Shown: one piece after another, positions 55,725-64,000 of the stretch
Layout: every line of letters begins with the position of its first letter
Numbering within the stretch: the stretch's first letter is position 1
DNA from: Acinetobacter junii CIP 64.5
Lineage (GTDB): Bacteria > Pseudomonadota > Gammaproteobacteria > Pseudomonadales > Moraxellaceae
Length of the DNA stretch: 64,000 nucleotides
Direction: 5' to 3'
Assembly: GCF_000368765.1 (NCBI RefSeq)
Contig: NZ_KB849655.1
Span: 1,466,127 to 1,530,126 of the forward strand
Notes under the pieces: model-generated
Told to the model about the DNA's origin: nothing
Database searches by the model: none
What the model saw: only the letters and a program-made list of their open reading frames with translations
Made by a program: the position numbers and the translations under genes

Positions 55725-56699
55725 ATGCAAAAACTTATTCGCTATCTTGCCGTATCCATTATGGCAATCAGTGCATCAGCCAGCTACGCTTCCAACGCCA
55801 CCCAGGTCAAGGAAAGCTTTGTGCTCTCCAGCTATGCCAAAACCAAGTATCCCATTGTTTTTGTACATGGGGTGGCAGGTTTTTCACGCGTTGGAAGTGA
55901 CCCACTAGGCGTTGATTATTGGCATCAAATCCTACCTAACCTTGCTCGTAATGGTGCAAATGTCTGGGCGACACGACTTTCACCTTTTAACTCAAATGAA
56001 ATTCGTGGTGAACAACTCGCGCAACAAGTTGAAGAAATCATTGCAATCACTGGACAACCTAAAGTTAATTTAATCGGTCATAGCCAAGGCGGTCCAACGA
56101 TCCGTTACGTGGCTGGCATTATGCCAAATAAAGTTGCATCATTAACCAGTGTAAGTGGCACTCATAAGGGTTCACCTGTCGCTAGTTTAATTATGAATGT
56201 AGATGGTACTATCTTAGGTACAGCTGGCTCTGCCGTCGTGAACTTTTTCTCAGGAGCGATTACATGGTCACAAGGACTTGATCCAAAAAGCTATCCTCAC
56301 GATGCTTTAGCCGCTGGACGTAGTATTTCGGTAGAAGGTTCAACCCAATTCAATACACGATTCCCAATGGGCGTACCAACCACAACATGTGGCGAAGGTA
56401 ACTATCAAGAGAAAGGAATATATATGTATTCATTCTCAGGGACTCAAGCAGTCACAAACATTCTTGACCCACTTGATCCTCTATTTGCAGGTACGAGCCT
56501 AATTGTCGATATTAAAGGAGATAATGACGGTATGGTAAGCCGTTGTAGCGCTAAGTTTGGACGTACAATTAGAGATAATCTCCCTTGGAATCATGCAGAT
56601 GAAGTGAATCAGGTTTTAGGTTTGAAATCACTGTTTGCACCTGATCCAATTGATATTTATCGTCAACATGCCAATCGACTAAAATTACAAGGACTATAG
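55725..56699 (+). CDS. lipA: Secreted triacylglycerol lipase, family I
   Basis: The 324-residue precursor has a Sec signal (YLAVSIMAISASASYA), the oxyanion segment IVFVHGVAGF, the nucleophile elbow GHSQGGP, a later Asp/His pair (in GDNDGMVSRC and WNHADEV) and a disulfide-suited cysteine pair. It hydrolyses triglycerides outside the cell after chaperone folding and type II secretion. The start at 55725 has a GAGA upstream; the longer upstream frame is discounted. A strong terminator follows. Confidence 0.94.
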   Translation: MQKLIRYLAVSIMAISASASYASNATQVKESFVLSSYAKTKYPIVFVHGVAGFSRVGSDPLGVDYWHQILPNLARNGANVWATRLSPFNSNEIRGEQLAQQVEEIIAITGQPKVNLIGHSQGGPTIRYVAGIMPNKVASLTSVSGTHKGSPVASLIMNVDGTILGTAGSAVVNFFSGAITWSQGLDPKSYPHDALAAGRSISVEGSTQFNTRFPMGVPTTTCGEGNYQEKGIYMYSFSGTQAVTNILDPLDPLFAGTSLIVDIKGDNDGMVSRCSAKFGRTIRDNLPWNHADEVNQVLGLKSLFAPDPIDIYRQHANRLKLQGL

Positions 56700-56707
56700 A
56701 ATAGCCA

Positions 56708-56736
56708 AAAAAAATGCGCCAAAGGCGCATTTTTTT
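56708..56736. terminator. Bidirectional terminator
   Basis: AAAAAAATGCGCC (56708-56720) pairs with GGCGCATTTTTTT (56724-56736) around AAA. It ends lipA and, on the other strand, the rplS operon. Confidence 0.93.
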
Positions 56737-56756
56737 GCTTTACAACAAAGTTAAAA

Positions 56757-57128
56757 TTAACCTTGTTTACGAGCTGGTAACTTTTCACGAATACGTGCAG
56801 CTTTACCAGACAACTCGCGTAGGTAGTAAAGTTTAGCACGACGAACGTCACCACGACGTTTCACTTCGATTTTAGCAACGATTGGAGAGTGAGTTTGGAA
56901 AACACGCTCAACACCAACACCGCTAGAAATTTTACGAACTGTGAAAGCAGAGTTCAAACCACGATTTTTCTTCGCGATTACAACACCTTCAAATGCTTGA
57001 AGACGCTCACGGTCACCCTCTTTTACTTTTACTTGAACGATAACAGTGTCACCAGGAGCAAAAGCAGGGATATCAGTTTTTAACTGTGCATTTTCAACAG
57101 CTTGAACTAAAGGATGTTTACCACTCAT
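56757..57128 (-). CDS. rplS: 50S ribosomal protein L19
   Basis: The 123-residue L19 has the family segments [46 protein letters not shown] and [29 protein letters not shown]. It sits at the interface of the ribosomal subunits. GGAG lies 6 bases before the ATG. It is the last gene of rpsP-rimM-trmD-rplS and has a longer leader than usual within the operon. Confidence 0.97.
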   Translation of the reverse strand: MSGKHPLVQAVENAQLKTDIPAFAPGDTVIVQVKVKEGDRERLQAFEGVVIAKKNRGLNSAFTVRKISSGVGVERVFQTHSPIVAKIEVKRRGDVRRAKLYYLRELSGKAARIREKLPARKQG

Positions 57129-57358
57129 TGTGGAATCTCCAATATGTGCGGGAGAGAAGAGGTCTCTTACACCGCTGAGGATAGAGGCTAAAGCGCATAT
57201 CTCTCGTTTAACTTTCCCTTTAAAGCAAAATTGCCCTAAAGAGCCTATTTTTCAACTTAAACTAAGTTTAAGTAGCAACTCGAAGCAATGCTTCTCGTCT
57301 GGAACAAAGATAAATCATACTTATGAGCCACATATCTAAAACATATTTAGATTTGCAT
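57129..57358 (-). promoter_or_regulatory. rplS: Structured leader between trmD and rplS
   Basis: The 230 bases contain no gene and carry two perfect hairpins: ACTTAAAC/GTTTAAGT (57255-57262, 57266-57273, loop TAA) and GAAGCA/TGCTTC (57282-57287, 57289-57294). Genes in this operon are normally closer together. Autoregulation or attenuation of L19 is inferred. No terminator-type T-run follows either hairpin. Confidence 0.45.
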
Positions 57359-58099
57359 TTATCCTTGTGAATTTTTTAACCATTTTATTTGCTGCTTAGT
57401 CAATTCTACTTTTTCAACCAACTCTGGTCGTCGATCTAAAGTACGCTGATAACGCTGCAAAAAACGCCATTTTTCGATATTGGCATGATGTCCTGATTTA
57501 AGTACCTCAGGCACATCCAACCCTTCAAAATGGTCAGGTTTTGTATATTGCGGACAGTCTAATAAACCATCCACAAAAGAATCTTGGATCGCTGATTGCT
57601 CGTCAGACATAACATTCGGCAAACGGCGAATAATACTATCAAGCAACACCATCGCAGGTAGTTCACCACCAGATAATACGTAATCCCCAATTGACCACTC
57701 TTGATCAACATAATGCTGGATTAAACGTTCATCTACACCTTCATAACGACCACATAATACAATCAATCCATCATAATCAACGAATTGTTGCACTGCTTGT
57801 TCATTTAAGGTTTTGCCTTGCGGTGACATATACACCACTGGCGCTTGAACACAGCCTGCTTGTATTGCAAGTTGTTTAGCATGGGTAATTGCTTTTGCCA
57901 AAGGCTCAGCCATCATGACCATACCAGGACCACCACCGAAAGGACGCTCATCCACTCGTTTGTAGTTGCCCTCTGCAAAATCTCTTGGATTTATGCAAGT
58001 GATTTTCACAATATCTTTTTTTGTTGCTCTTCCGCTAATGCCATATGCCGTAATTGCTTCAAACATTTCAGGAAATAATGTGATGACTGCAAAAAACAT
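57359..58099 (-). CDS. trmD: tRNA (guanine-N1)-methyltransferase
   Basis: The 246-residue SPOUT-class enzyme methylates G37 beside the anticodon to prevent frameshifting. The knot region is [40 protein letters not shown], and an earlier [10 protein letters not shown] helps cofactor binding. The start [13 protein letters not shown] (58099) is fixed by GAGGAG 7 bases upstream, so the 12-codon extension is not used. It is third in the rpsP operon. Confidence 0.96.
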   Translation of the reverse strand: MFFAVITLFPEMFEAITAYGISGRATKKDIVKITCINPRDFAEGNYKRVDERPFGGGPGMVMMAEPLAKAITHAKQLAIQAGCVQAPVVYMSPQGKTLNEQAVQQFVDYDGLIVLCGRYEGVDERLIQHYVDQEWSIGDYVLSGGELPAMVLLDSIIRRLPNVMSDEQSAIQDSFVDGLLDCPQYTKPDHFEGLDVPEVLKSGHHANIEKWRFLQRYQRTLDRRPELVEKVELTKQQIKWLKNSQG

Positions 58100-58141
58100 C
58101 GCAGACTCCTCTATTCCTACTGCGTTACAATCCATTGAGGA

Positions 58142-58690
58142 TTAGTAATCTACGCCCCAATTAACGTAAATACGACCAGCTTCAAGATCAACACGTTGTA
58201 CTACATCTTTATGCCAAGGAATCATTCGTTCTTCAGCATCAATACTGTCAGCAGTCGCTTTGACCACCATGACATCATTGGCACCTGTCTCAAATAATTC
58301 AAAGATTTGACCAAGATTTACTTCTTGCTCATCATCACCAAGACCTAATACTGTTAGACCTTTAAGATCTGACCAGTAATATTCGTCTACATCAGCTTTA
58401 GGAAGCTGAGATTTGGCAATCCAGATATTTGCACCGACTAAGTTTTCTGCACCTGTGCGATCATTCACACCTTTTAATGCAACAACTAAGCCTTTGCCAT
58501 GAGGTTTCCAACGTTTTACATCTATAGTTTGCCAACCTGCCTTAGTCTCGATGTACCAAGGAAGGTAGTCAAACATATTACTCATAGGTTCAGTATTTGA
58601 GTAAACCCAGAGCCACCCATTCAATCCATACGCTGAACGTAACTGTCCAATCTGAATTCGATCTTCGGGAACATTCTGTATTGATGTCAT
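58142..58690 (-). CDS. rimM: 16S rRNA processing protein RimM
   Basis: The 182-residue protein supports late 30S maturation, binding S19. It has the RimM N-terminal domain (IGQLRSAYGLNGWLWVYSNT) and a PRC-barrel-like C-terminal part (EYYWSDLKGLTVLG ... MIPWHKDVVQRVDLEAGRIYVNW). It lies between rpsP and trmD, with 16 bases after rpsP and a 42-base gap before trmD. Confidence 0.95.
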   Translation of the reverse strand: MTSIQNVPEDRIQIGQLRSAYGLNGWLWVYSNTEPMSNMFDYLPWYIETKAGWQTIDVKRWKPHGKGLVVALKGVNDRTGAENLVGANIWIAKSQLPKADVDEYYWSDLKGLTVLGLGDDEQEVNLGQIFELFETGANDVMVVKATADSIDAEERMIPWHKDVVQRVDLEAGRIYVNWGVDY

Positions 58691-58706
58691 GGGTTATCTA
58701 CTACCC

Positions 58707-58964
58707 TTAAGCAGTAGCTGCAGCTTTCTTAGCTTGAGCAGCTAAAGAAGCAACGCGTTCTGAAGGTTGAGCACCTTGAGCAACCCAGTGAGCAAAACGG
58801 TCAGCGTCTAAACGAACTTTTTCAGCTTTACCTTGTGCAGTTGGGTTAAAGAAACCAATACGCTCGATGAAACGACCATCACGTGCATTACGGCTATCAG
58901 TAACGATGATTTGGTAGAATGGACGTTTTTTTGCACCACCGCGCGCTAAACGAATAACAACCAT
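58707..58964 (-). CDS. rpsP: 30S ribosomal protein S16
   Basis: The 85-residue S16 begins [21 protein letters not shown], with [17 protein letters not shown] following, and ends in an Ala/Lys-rich tail. It is the first gene of the operon. AAGGTTGT lies upstream, and the start at 58964 removes an 18-codon upstream extension. Confidence 0.97.
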   Translation of the reverse strand: MVVIRLARGGAKKRPFYQIIVTDSRNARDGRFIERIGFFNPTAQGKAEKVRLDADRFAHWVAQGAQPSERVASLAAQAKKAAATA

Positions 58965-59140
58965 GAGAACAACCTTATAATTTTTACGGATTATCCCTGC
59001 GCCGACCATCGGCAGCACTTCAAACCCCTTTCATAGAGGGCGGTATTTTACGTTAATTTTATGCTGAAAGGAAGAATAATTTAGATTTATCCACAGTTTT
59101 GAATGTACAGCTAATAAAACATGAAGACACCCGATACATA

Positions 59141-59169
59141 AGAAGCGAATACTCGGAATATTTGCTTCT
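59141..59169. terminator. Weak hairpin downstream of the pilin cluster
   Basis: AGAAGCGAATA (59141-59151) pairs with TATTTGCTTCT (59159-59169) with one G-T pair and a CTCGGAA loop. Neither side has a good T-run, so termination is uncertain. Confidence 0.4.
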
Positions 59170-59186
59170 TGTAAACTATTTAACTG

Positions 59187-59648
59187 TTAATGACCATTCC
59201 AGTTGGTTGTAGCTGATGGCATACAAGGCGAACCACTATTTTTGTCAGAGCCTTTCGTCCAGCATTTTTCTCCACGATGATTGAGTACAAGATGACCATC
59301 ACCTGTTTGAGCTCCAATAGGGGTTGCAGTTAATGTCCATGTTCCTGCTGTGACATTAGATAAAGCTAGGTTATATAAAGCTGTTCCTGATGGTGGAAGT
59401 TGTTCACTTCTTCCAATGTCATCGAGTTCAATCGCTGTACCATCCGACTTTAAAAATTTAAAATTTACAATTTTGTACCGTTGTAATTGACCAGCAATAT
59501 TTACCATTTCTGCCTGAGCATCTACACGTTTAGTTTTGCGTGTATACTCCTGATAGGATGGATAAGCGATGGCAGCCAAAATCCCAATAATTGCCACGAC
59601 AATCATAAGCTCAATTAGAGTAAATCCATATTGCTTACCAACTTTCAC
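59187..59648 (-). CDS. Minor type IV pilin-like protein
   Basis: The 153-residue prepilin has a short leader and the processing site G|FTLIELM at residue 8, then the hydrophobic pilin helix ([19 protein letters not shown]) and a variable globular domain with one cysteine pair. It is probably part of the pilus or competence pseudopilus. The start is a GTG at 59648, because GGAG lies 6 bases before it; the ORF track would extend four codons further. The frame overlaps the previous gene's end. It resembles ComE/ComF-type competence pilins. Confidence 0.85.
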   Translation of the reverse strand: MKVGKQYGFTLIELMIVVAIIGILAAIAYPSYQEYTRKTKRVDAQAEMVNIAGQLQRYKIVNFKFLKSDGTAIELDDIGRSEQLPPSGTALYNLALSNVTAGTWTLTATPIGAQTGDGHLVLNHRGEKCWTKGSDKNSGSPCMPSATTNWNGH

Positions 59649-60162
59649 TGTTTGCTCCACATGGGGTTACTGATGCTAGCTTCGTCGAGGTTAAGACCTC
59701 ACTTTCCACTAACTTATCTTTTGTTTTACAACGGATTCCACTACTAGTTAAAAGAAAACTATAGTTCTGTTCTTGTAAAACATTACAAGTGGTACAACTT
59801 GTACCATAGTTTATTTTAGAATTTGCTTCAGCCAATATAACCCATCCTTGCCCCAAAGCTTCATTATTTTTTAAATCATTGGCTGGAGTCGTTGCATCAC
59901 GTATGTAGACTGTATATTGCTTTTCTGACCCTGTTTTACCTGTTGGTATAGCAACAGAAGTAGTCTCAAAATTTCTATAATTAAGATTCCGTGATTTATG
60001 TCTCTCTAACAAAGTTGCTAATCGCTGCATTTCCTGTTCAGCATGTGAAGCAATTGCACGACGGACAAACTGCTGGTAACTTGGGATTGCGATTGCAGCA
60101 AATATTGCAATGATCACAACGACAATCATCAATTCAACCAAGGTAAAACCTTTGTTTCTCAT
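59635..60162 (-). CDS. Minor type IV pilin-like protein
   Basis: The 175-residue prepilin starts [32 protein letters not shown] and has a globular domain with two cysteine pairs (CTTC, and RCKT ... TPCG). Minor pilins of this type prime pilus assembly and sit near the tip with PilY1. It lies 12 bases downstream of the adhesin gene, the arrangement reported for comC with ComE/ComF-type pilins in Acinetobacter. I do not assign a specific symbol. Confidence 0.88.
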   Translation of the reverse strand: MRNKGFTLVELMIVVVIIAIFAAIAIPSYQQFVRRAIASHAEQEMQRLATLLERHKSRNLNYRNFETTSVAIPTGKTGSEKQYTVYIRDATTPANDLKNNEALGQGWVILAEANSKINYGTSCTTCNVLQEQNYSFLLTSSGIRCKTKDKLVESEVLTSTKLASVTPCGANSESW

Positions 60163-60174
60163 AAATATCCCGCC

Positions 60175-63100
60175 TTAACGCTCATACCAACGCTGGGAAA
60201 CGAACTTGGTTTTTCCAGTATATGTTCTTAATGTTTTATCTGTTGGCAAGTTCAGTACGATATTTCTGTCTCGGCTAATCCCCCCAAAACTAATACCAAC
60301 ATTTCCTTTACCTAAGAAAATTTCATCGGAACTTCCTCCTCCAGTGCCACTACCTGAATCCTGAACAAGTTTACAATCCCCATCACCATAAGGTAGACAG
60401 AACTGTTTTGCGTTACTTTCACCTCGTACACCACCAGCGCAGTTCACATCATTAATATCAACAGATGAATCAAAGATACTTACATATAAATCACCATCAA
60501 TTGCAACCGTTTCATTTAAAACTCGCTTTTTTGTTCCTAGAGGATAGTACCATCCACCACTGGTAAGGGTAGTTTTGGTAATACCATTGGTATTCTGTAT
60601 CAGCTTTTTCCCACCTGTGGCACTTGGTTTAACATCTTGAGTATATAGTTCTGATGTTGTTAATACAGCTAAATTACGACGTGTTACATCCTTATCATAT
60701 ATTACATATACACCATCATCAGTATTAGTAGATGCAGACATTGGATAGCTCAAATTACCGGAACCGATACTAACCGCAGCAAACAGTCCATTATTTGAAT
60801 TATGAATCGTGAAGTTTGGTGCATTATAAAAACGAGGTACTTTGGTTGAGCCAGACATATCTAAAATACGCACTGCACGAATAGCGAAGTTTTCATCCTT
60901 TCCTGCCTTAGATGAGGCATTTAAATCAACACGCCAAACCTGTCCGCCCAAATCACCAAAGTAGAGATGATCAGTAATACCATCACTATTACGATCAATA
61001 GCCTTGATGCTACTGACCACGCTACGCTTCATCTCGGCAGCATAAGTTTTGTTGGTTGCGGTATTGGTTGATCCTGCATTAGCACTTGCCCACCATAACA
61101 AATTACCATTGTCTGCATCGAACATATAAATGCCTGCGCCTTGATCTGTGTTACTTGGGGTATAATCTACAGAACTTTCGTATGCAGCGTCATAACCACC
61201 ACCAACTAGCATCACTAGTTTACGTTGGCCTTGCCAATTAACCCATGTAAGCGTTGGTTTAGACCAGCTTTGCCCCATACAGCCCAAAGCATTTGTGGTA
61301 CTACATGTTCCTGCTGGATTAATATGGAATTTAAGTTTTGGCGTACCGCTACTTGATGTCACATCAGATAGGTCTAGCGCATAATAGCTTTTACCTCCCA
61401 TACGCAACCCACCATACAACCATTGTTTACCACCTTTCACAGTCACTACAGGTTCATTAACATTTGTGCCTTTTTTCGTGACAAACTCAGTATAAGCTGT
61501 CCATTGCCCATCCAAGCCATATTGCAAATTTGATGACTGATTGTCTTGTGACAAAAAGCCTTTTGCTTGTTTTTCAATTATTTCATTTGGGACAAAGGTA
61601 AAAACTTCTTTTCCTGCATCTCCATCCGCTGCAGATGTGCCTGCACGTACTATATGTAACAAGCCTTGTGTCGTACCAAAAACAATTAAATCATCACGTT
61701 TATCATAGGTAGTCACTTTATTCTCTGCATCGTATTTTGTAGTCCCCTCCTGAGTAATCAAGATCGGTTTGGAGTGCATTACAGATCCCATTAACCAATC
61801 TCTTTTTGGCGTTTGCTGAATGAGTTGTTCTAATTCAGTCTGAAATGTTTCCTCTTTAGGATATAGTTCAACGTTATAAGCTAAGTCTTTGCCCACTGGA
61901 TAACCAAATAATGACAATAGATATGCTCTTTTAGGGTCTTGTTTATACAAATTTGAACTGCTTGAAATAAAGTCATCTCGTCCCAACTTTATAAGGTTAC
62001 CTGAACTTATAGTACCAATATCATTTTGACTATTATCTGTACTATTCTGCTTAATAGTACGATCCGTAAAAATTCTCCTTTCGTTTGGGGTCTGGGCTGT
62101 ACTATAACCCAGCAACATACGACTTAACGCTCCTCCAACCTTCACTTCCTGACTTATTTTTACGCCATCCACTTCTTTTTCAATGGTTTTTTTAATTGAT
62201 GTATCTGCCCAATAATCATTAAGGTCATCTTTTAAAAGCCCATTACTGTTGGTAATCGTATTAGAATCACGATCTTTTAAAACTCCATCTACGACTCTAT
62301 ACTTTTTCAGATTTCCTAACCAAGTGACCACACCTGTACTCCCAACTGCATCAGGTTTAGGGTCAAATTGTGGGAAATAACCCCAAGGCTGGATATTTTG
62401 TGTATCCAAATTATCAACAGGAATTGTTACTGAACCCGTGGTTACAGGAGGAATATATTTTCCAAGTTTTTTTACAAAGGCATTTACACTATCAACTACG
62501 GCTTTATCATCATTACCTGAATACCATCCGCCTTTTCCTAGTGTTCCCCAGTCTCTAGCATCACTAATATCATTTCCACTTCCCGTACTAAAGTCGGAAC
62601 CAAATCCAACAACAGCCGTCAATATTTCAGTTCCCGATGGATTTAAGTTAGGGTTGATTAATGCCTGAGTAAAAGCACCAATACAATCCCATCCGTTTGG
62701 AGAACTCATTGTACTATTAGTACTATAACCACTCCCCCTTTTTCCCAAGGTACTCGGATTTGAGCAAGAAAAGCTACTTCCCTTAGAACCAAGGGCTTTT
62801 TTCATAAATTCTTCTAATGTACTTCTTTGTTTATTATAATAATACTGTGGTTGACCATCCGTTAAAAAGTAAATACCTTGCGTATTACACTGCTTGGTAG
62901 AATCAATTTGTGTAGGTTTCTTATAATTATCAGTATCCCGAATATTACCTACAATCGATTCTGCAAAACCACTCCCTGTTTGTCCTTTTGTTGTTTGTCC
63001 CATCATATAAGCCGCCACCTCAGCATAAGCATAACCTGTAGGCGTACTATCACCAACACTTAAACTATTTACTTCCCTCAACATCTTTTTACGATGTGTT

Positions 63101-64000
63101 TCATAGGCTGCACCTGTATAGATAATACTCTTTGTAAATGAGGCAGTGGCTTCCTGATCAACTTTTTCAGTAGTAGTCGTTTTTTTTCCATTTTGAGTTA
63201 GTTTATTTTCTTGTTTAAGACAACGATCAAAAAAATCTGAGTCCACACATTGTGTCTCATCCATCGCAGGTATTGATTGAGCAGGGGAGGTTGCTGAATC
63301 TGTAGAAATATTTGTGAGATTGGAATACGTCACATTACCCGTTTGAGATACAGGAATAGTTCCTATAAAATCTTCTGCACGCTTTGTAGTTGCTACCCAA
63401 CCATTTGTCTTACATTTATAATTGCTCTCCCAATCTACACACTCTTGAGCAATGGTGCTTTTAACTACTTCACTTCCTGTCAAACTCCAACCAGACTCTA
63501 CCCAGTCGGACCAACTCCCATTAGACGTTTTATTTGTCCATCCAGGATTACTCCAAGCCGACCAACTTCCACACCAAAAACCACATGAACGAGTTTGTAC
63601 TCTTATACGCTCTTGCCATTCTTCATTTGTTTTAGTACGTGTTCTTGTTCTTTGTGCTTGTTGCTCTACTTGTTGGACTGTCCTAAACACCTCTCTATTT
63701 CCAGCCAATTGTACAGGATCACCTAAAGGTTTTGCTTCAAGTTTAATACGCCCTGTTGCCGCACTAAAAGTAGATAAACCCACCACTAACTTATCATCCA
63801 ATGGGGCAATCCCTGCACTACTGTCACCTTGTAACAGAGTGGTCATACCTTTTTTAAGATCCCTTATACGACTTCCGTCCATACTCCCAGACACATCCAA
63901 CATAAACATCAGTGTGGTTTGTGAAGTTTGTGGTGCTTTATAGAGTTCGATATCACTGGCTTGAGTGGTGACAGCTACACTGGTGGCTAAAGTAAAAGTA
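60175..64000 (-). CDS. ComC/PilY1-like pilus-associated adhesin, partial
   Basis: The 3' part of a very large gene; the frame stays open to the window edge, with the signal-peptide region (TLATSVAVTTQASDIELY) just visible. Near its start is a von Willebrand A-type metal site (DVSGSMDG at about 63890). An insertion rich in Trp and Cys follows (about 63600-63350), with SWSAWSNPG- and CGFWCGSW-type pieces. The C-terminal half has PilY1-type beta-propeller repeats and a calcium-binding loop DRNSDGITD (about 60975-61000). It acts at the pilus tip in adhesion, twitching and DNA uptake. Neither start nor full length is visible. Confidence 0.88.
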   Translation of the reverse strand, partial: TFTLATSVAVTTQASDIELYKAPQTSQTTLMFMLDVSGSMDGSRIRDLKKGMTTLLQGDSSAGIAPLDDKLVVGLSTFSAATGRIKLEAKPLGDPVQLAGNREVFRTVQQVEQQAQRTRTRTKTNEEWQERIRVQTRSCGFWCGSWSAWSNPGWTNKTSNGSWSDWVESGWSLTGSEVVKSTIAQECVDWESNYKCKTNGWVATTKRAEDFIGTIPVSQTGNVTYSNLTNISTDSATSPAQSIPAMDETQCVDSDFFDRCLKQENKLTQNGKKTTTTEKVDQEATASFTKSIIYTGAAYETHRKKMLREVNSLSVGDSTPTGYAYAEVAAYMMGQTTKGQTGSGFAESIVGNIRDTDNYKKPTQIDSTKQCNTQGIYFLTDGQPQYYYNKQRSTLEEFMKKALGSKGSSFSCSNPSTLGKRGSGYSTNSTMSSPNGWDCIGAFTQALINPNLNPSGTEILTAVVGFGSDFSTGSGNDISDARDWGTLGKGGWYSGNDDKAVVDSVNAFVKKLGKYIPPVTTGSVTIPVDNLDTQNIQPWGYFPQFDPKPDAVGSTGVVTWLGNLKKYRVVDGVLKDRDSNTITNSNGLLKDDLNDYWADTSIKKTIEKEVDGVKISQEVKVGGALSRMLLGYSTAQTPNERRIFTDRTIKQNSTDNSQNDIGTISSGNLIKLGRDDFISSSSNLYKQDPKRAYLLSLFGYPVGKDLAYNVELYPKEETFQTELEQLIQQTPKRDWLMGSVMHSKPILITQEGTTKYDAENKVTTYDKRDDLIVFGTTQGLLHIVRAGTSAADGDAGKEVFTFVPNEIIEKQAKGFLSQDNQSSNLQYGLDGQWTAYTEFVTKKGTNVNEPVVTVKGGKQWLYGGLRMGGKSYYALDLSDVTSSSGTPKLKFHINPAGTCSTTNALGCMGQSWSKPTLTWVNWQGQRKLVMLVGGGYDAAYESSVDYTPSNTDQGAGIYMFDADNGNLLWWASANAGSTNTATNKTYAAEMKRSVVSSIKAIDRNSDGITDHLYFGDLGGQVWRVDLNASSKAGKDENFAIRAVRILDMSGSTKVPRFYNAPNFTIHNSNNGLFAAVSIGSGNLSYPMSASTNTDDGVYVIYDKDVTRRNLAVLTTSELYTQDVKPSATGGKKLIQNTNGITKTTLTSGGWYYPLGTKKRVLNETVAIDGDLYVSIFDSSVDINDVNCAGGVRGESNAKQFCLPYGDGDCKLVQDSGSGTGGGSSDEIFLGKGNVGISFGGISRDRNIVLNLPTDKTLRTYTGKTKFVSQRWYER

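Overview
The window is chromosomal DNA of an Acinetobacter-type gammaproteobacterium. This rests on gene content and arrangement: an mlaFEDCB operon with a glycine-rich DEAD-box helicase nearby, an MFS pump very like CraA, a lipase operon with the chaperone gene before the lipase gene (the lipBA order known in Acinetobacter), and a ComC/PilY1-type competence pilus cluster next to rpsP-rimM-trmD-rplS. The base composition is moderately A+T rich and most genes are housekeeping. No rRNA, tRNA or CRISPR array was seen.

Layout. 1-192: cut-off end of an IS4-like insertion sequence. 262-3490 (-): mlaFEDCB phospholipid transport operon. 3574-9127 (-): a small membrane protein, a DEAD-box RNA helicase with a long leader and a repetitive RG-rich tail, an inositol-monophosphatase family protein and dxs. 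9434-12314 (+): ribA, hemF, aroE. 12363-21727: lipoproteins, an acyl-CoA dehydrogenase, a PspC-domain protein and three transporters. 21780-23839 (-): an uncharacterised radical SAM/DNA-metabolism pair. 24141-27199 (+): glyQS.

27320-29340 (+) is the most unusual stretch. It is a strikingly A+T-rich two-gene operon of a SLATT-type three-helix membrane protein overlapping a non-intron reverse transcriptase with an FVDD catalytic box. A run of three small hairpins lies immediately upstream. I read it as a reverse-transcriptase anti-phage system with a membrane effector and perhaps a cognate structured RNA.

29448-44937: secreted, lipoprotein and envelope genes, two methyltransferases, a ParA-like ATPase, sodC, a YccS-like protein, a craA-like pump and mdaB-ygiN. 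46082-47146 (-) is a second accessory cassette: a 2-TM coiled-coil protein with a possible GAF-like domain, followed by a 55-residue protein. It is bounded by terminators on both sides, and the upstream terminator loop carries the cassette's own ribosome-binding site. 47202-50200: a GlcD-type FAD dehydrogenase divergent from serA, which fits recycling of the D-2-hydroxyglutarate that SerA makes. 50306-54438: two RhtA-like exporters, a hemerythrin, a TSUP transporter and truB. 54576-56699 (+): lipase chaperone and lipase. 56757-58964 (-): rpsP-rimM-trmD-rplS with a structured rplS leader. 59187-64000 (-): two minor pilins and a ComC/PilY1-like adhesin that runs off the right edge.

All calls come from reading sequence and recalled family features; no database search was run. 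Start codons were chosen from ribosome-binding sites, promoters and family lengths where visible.
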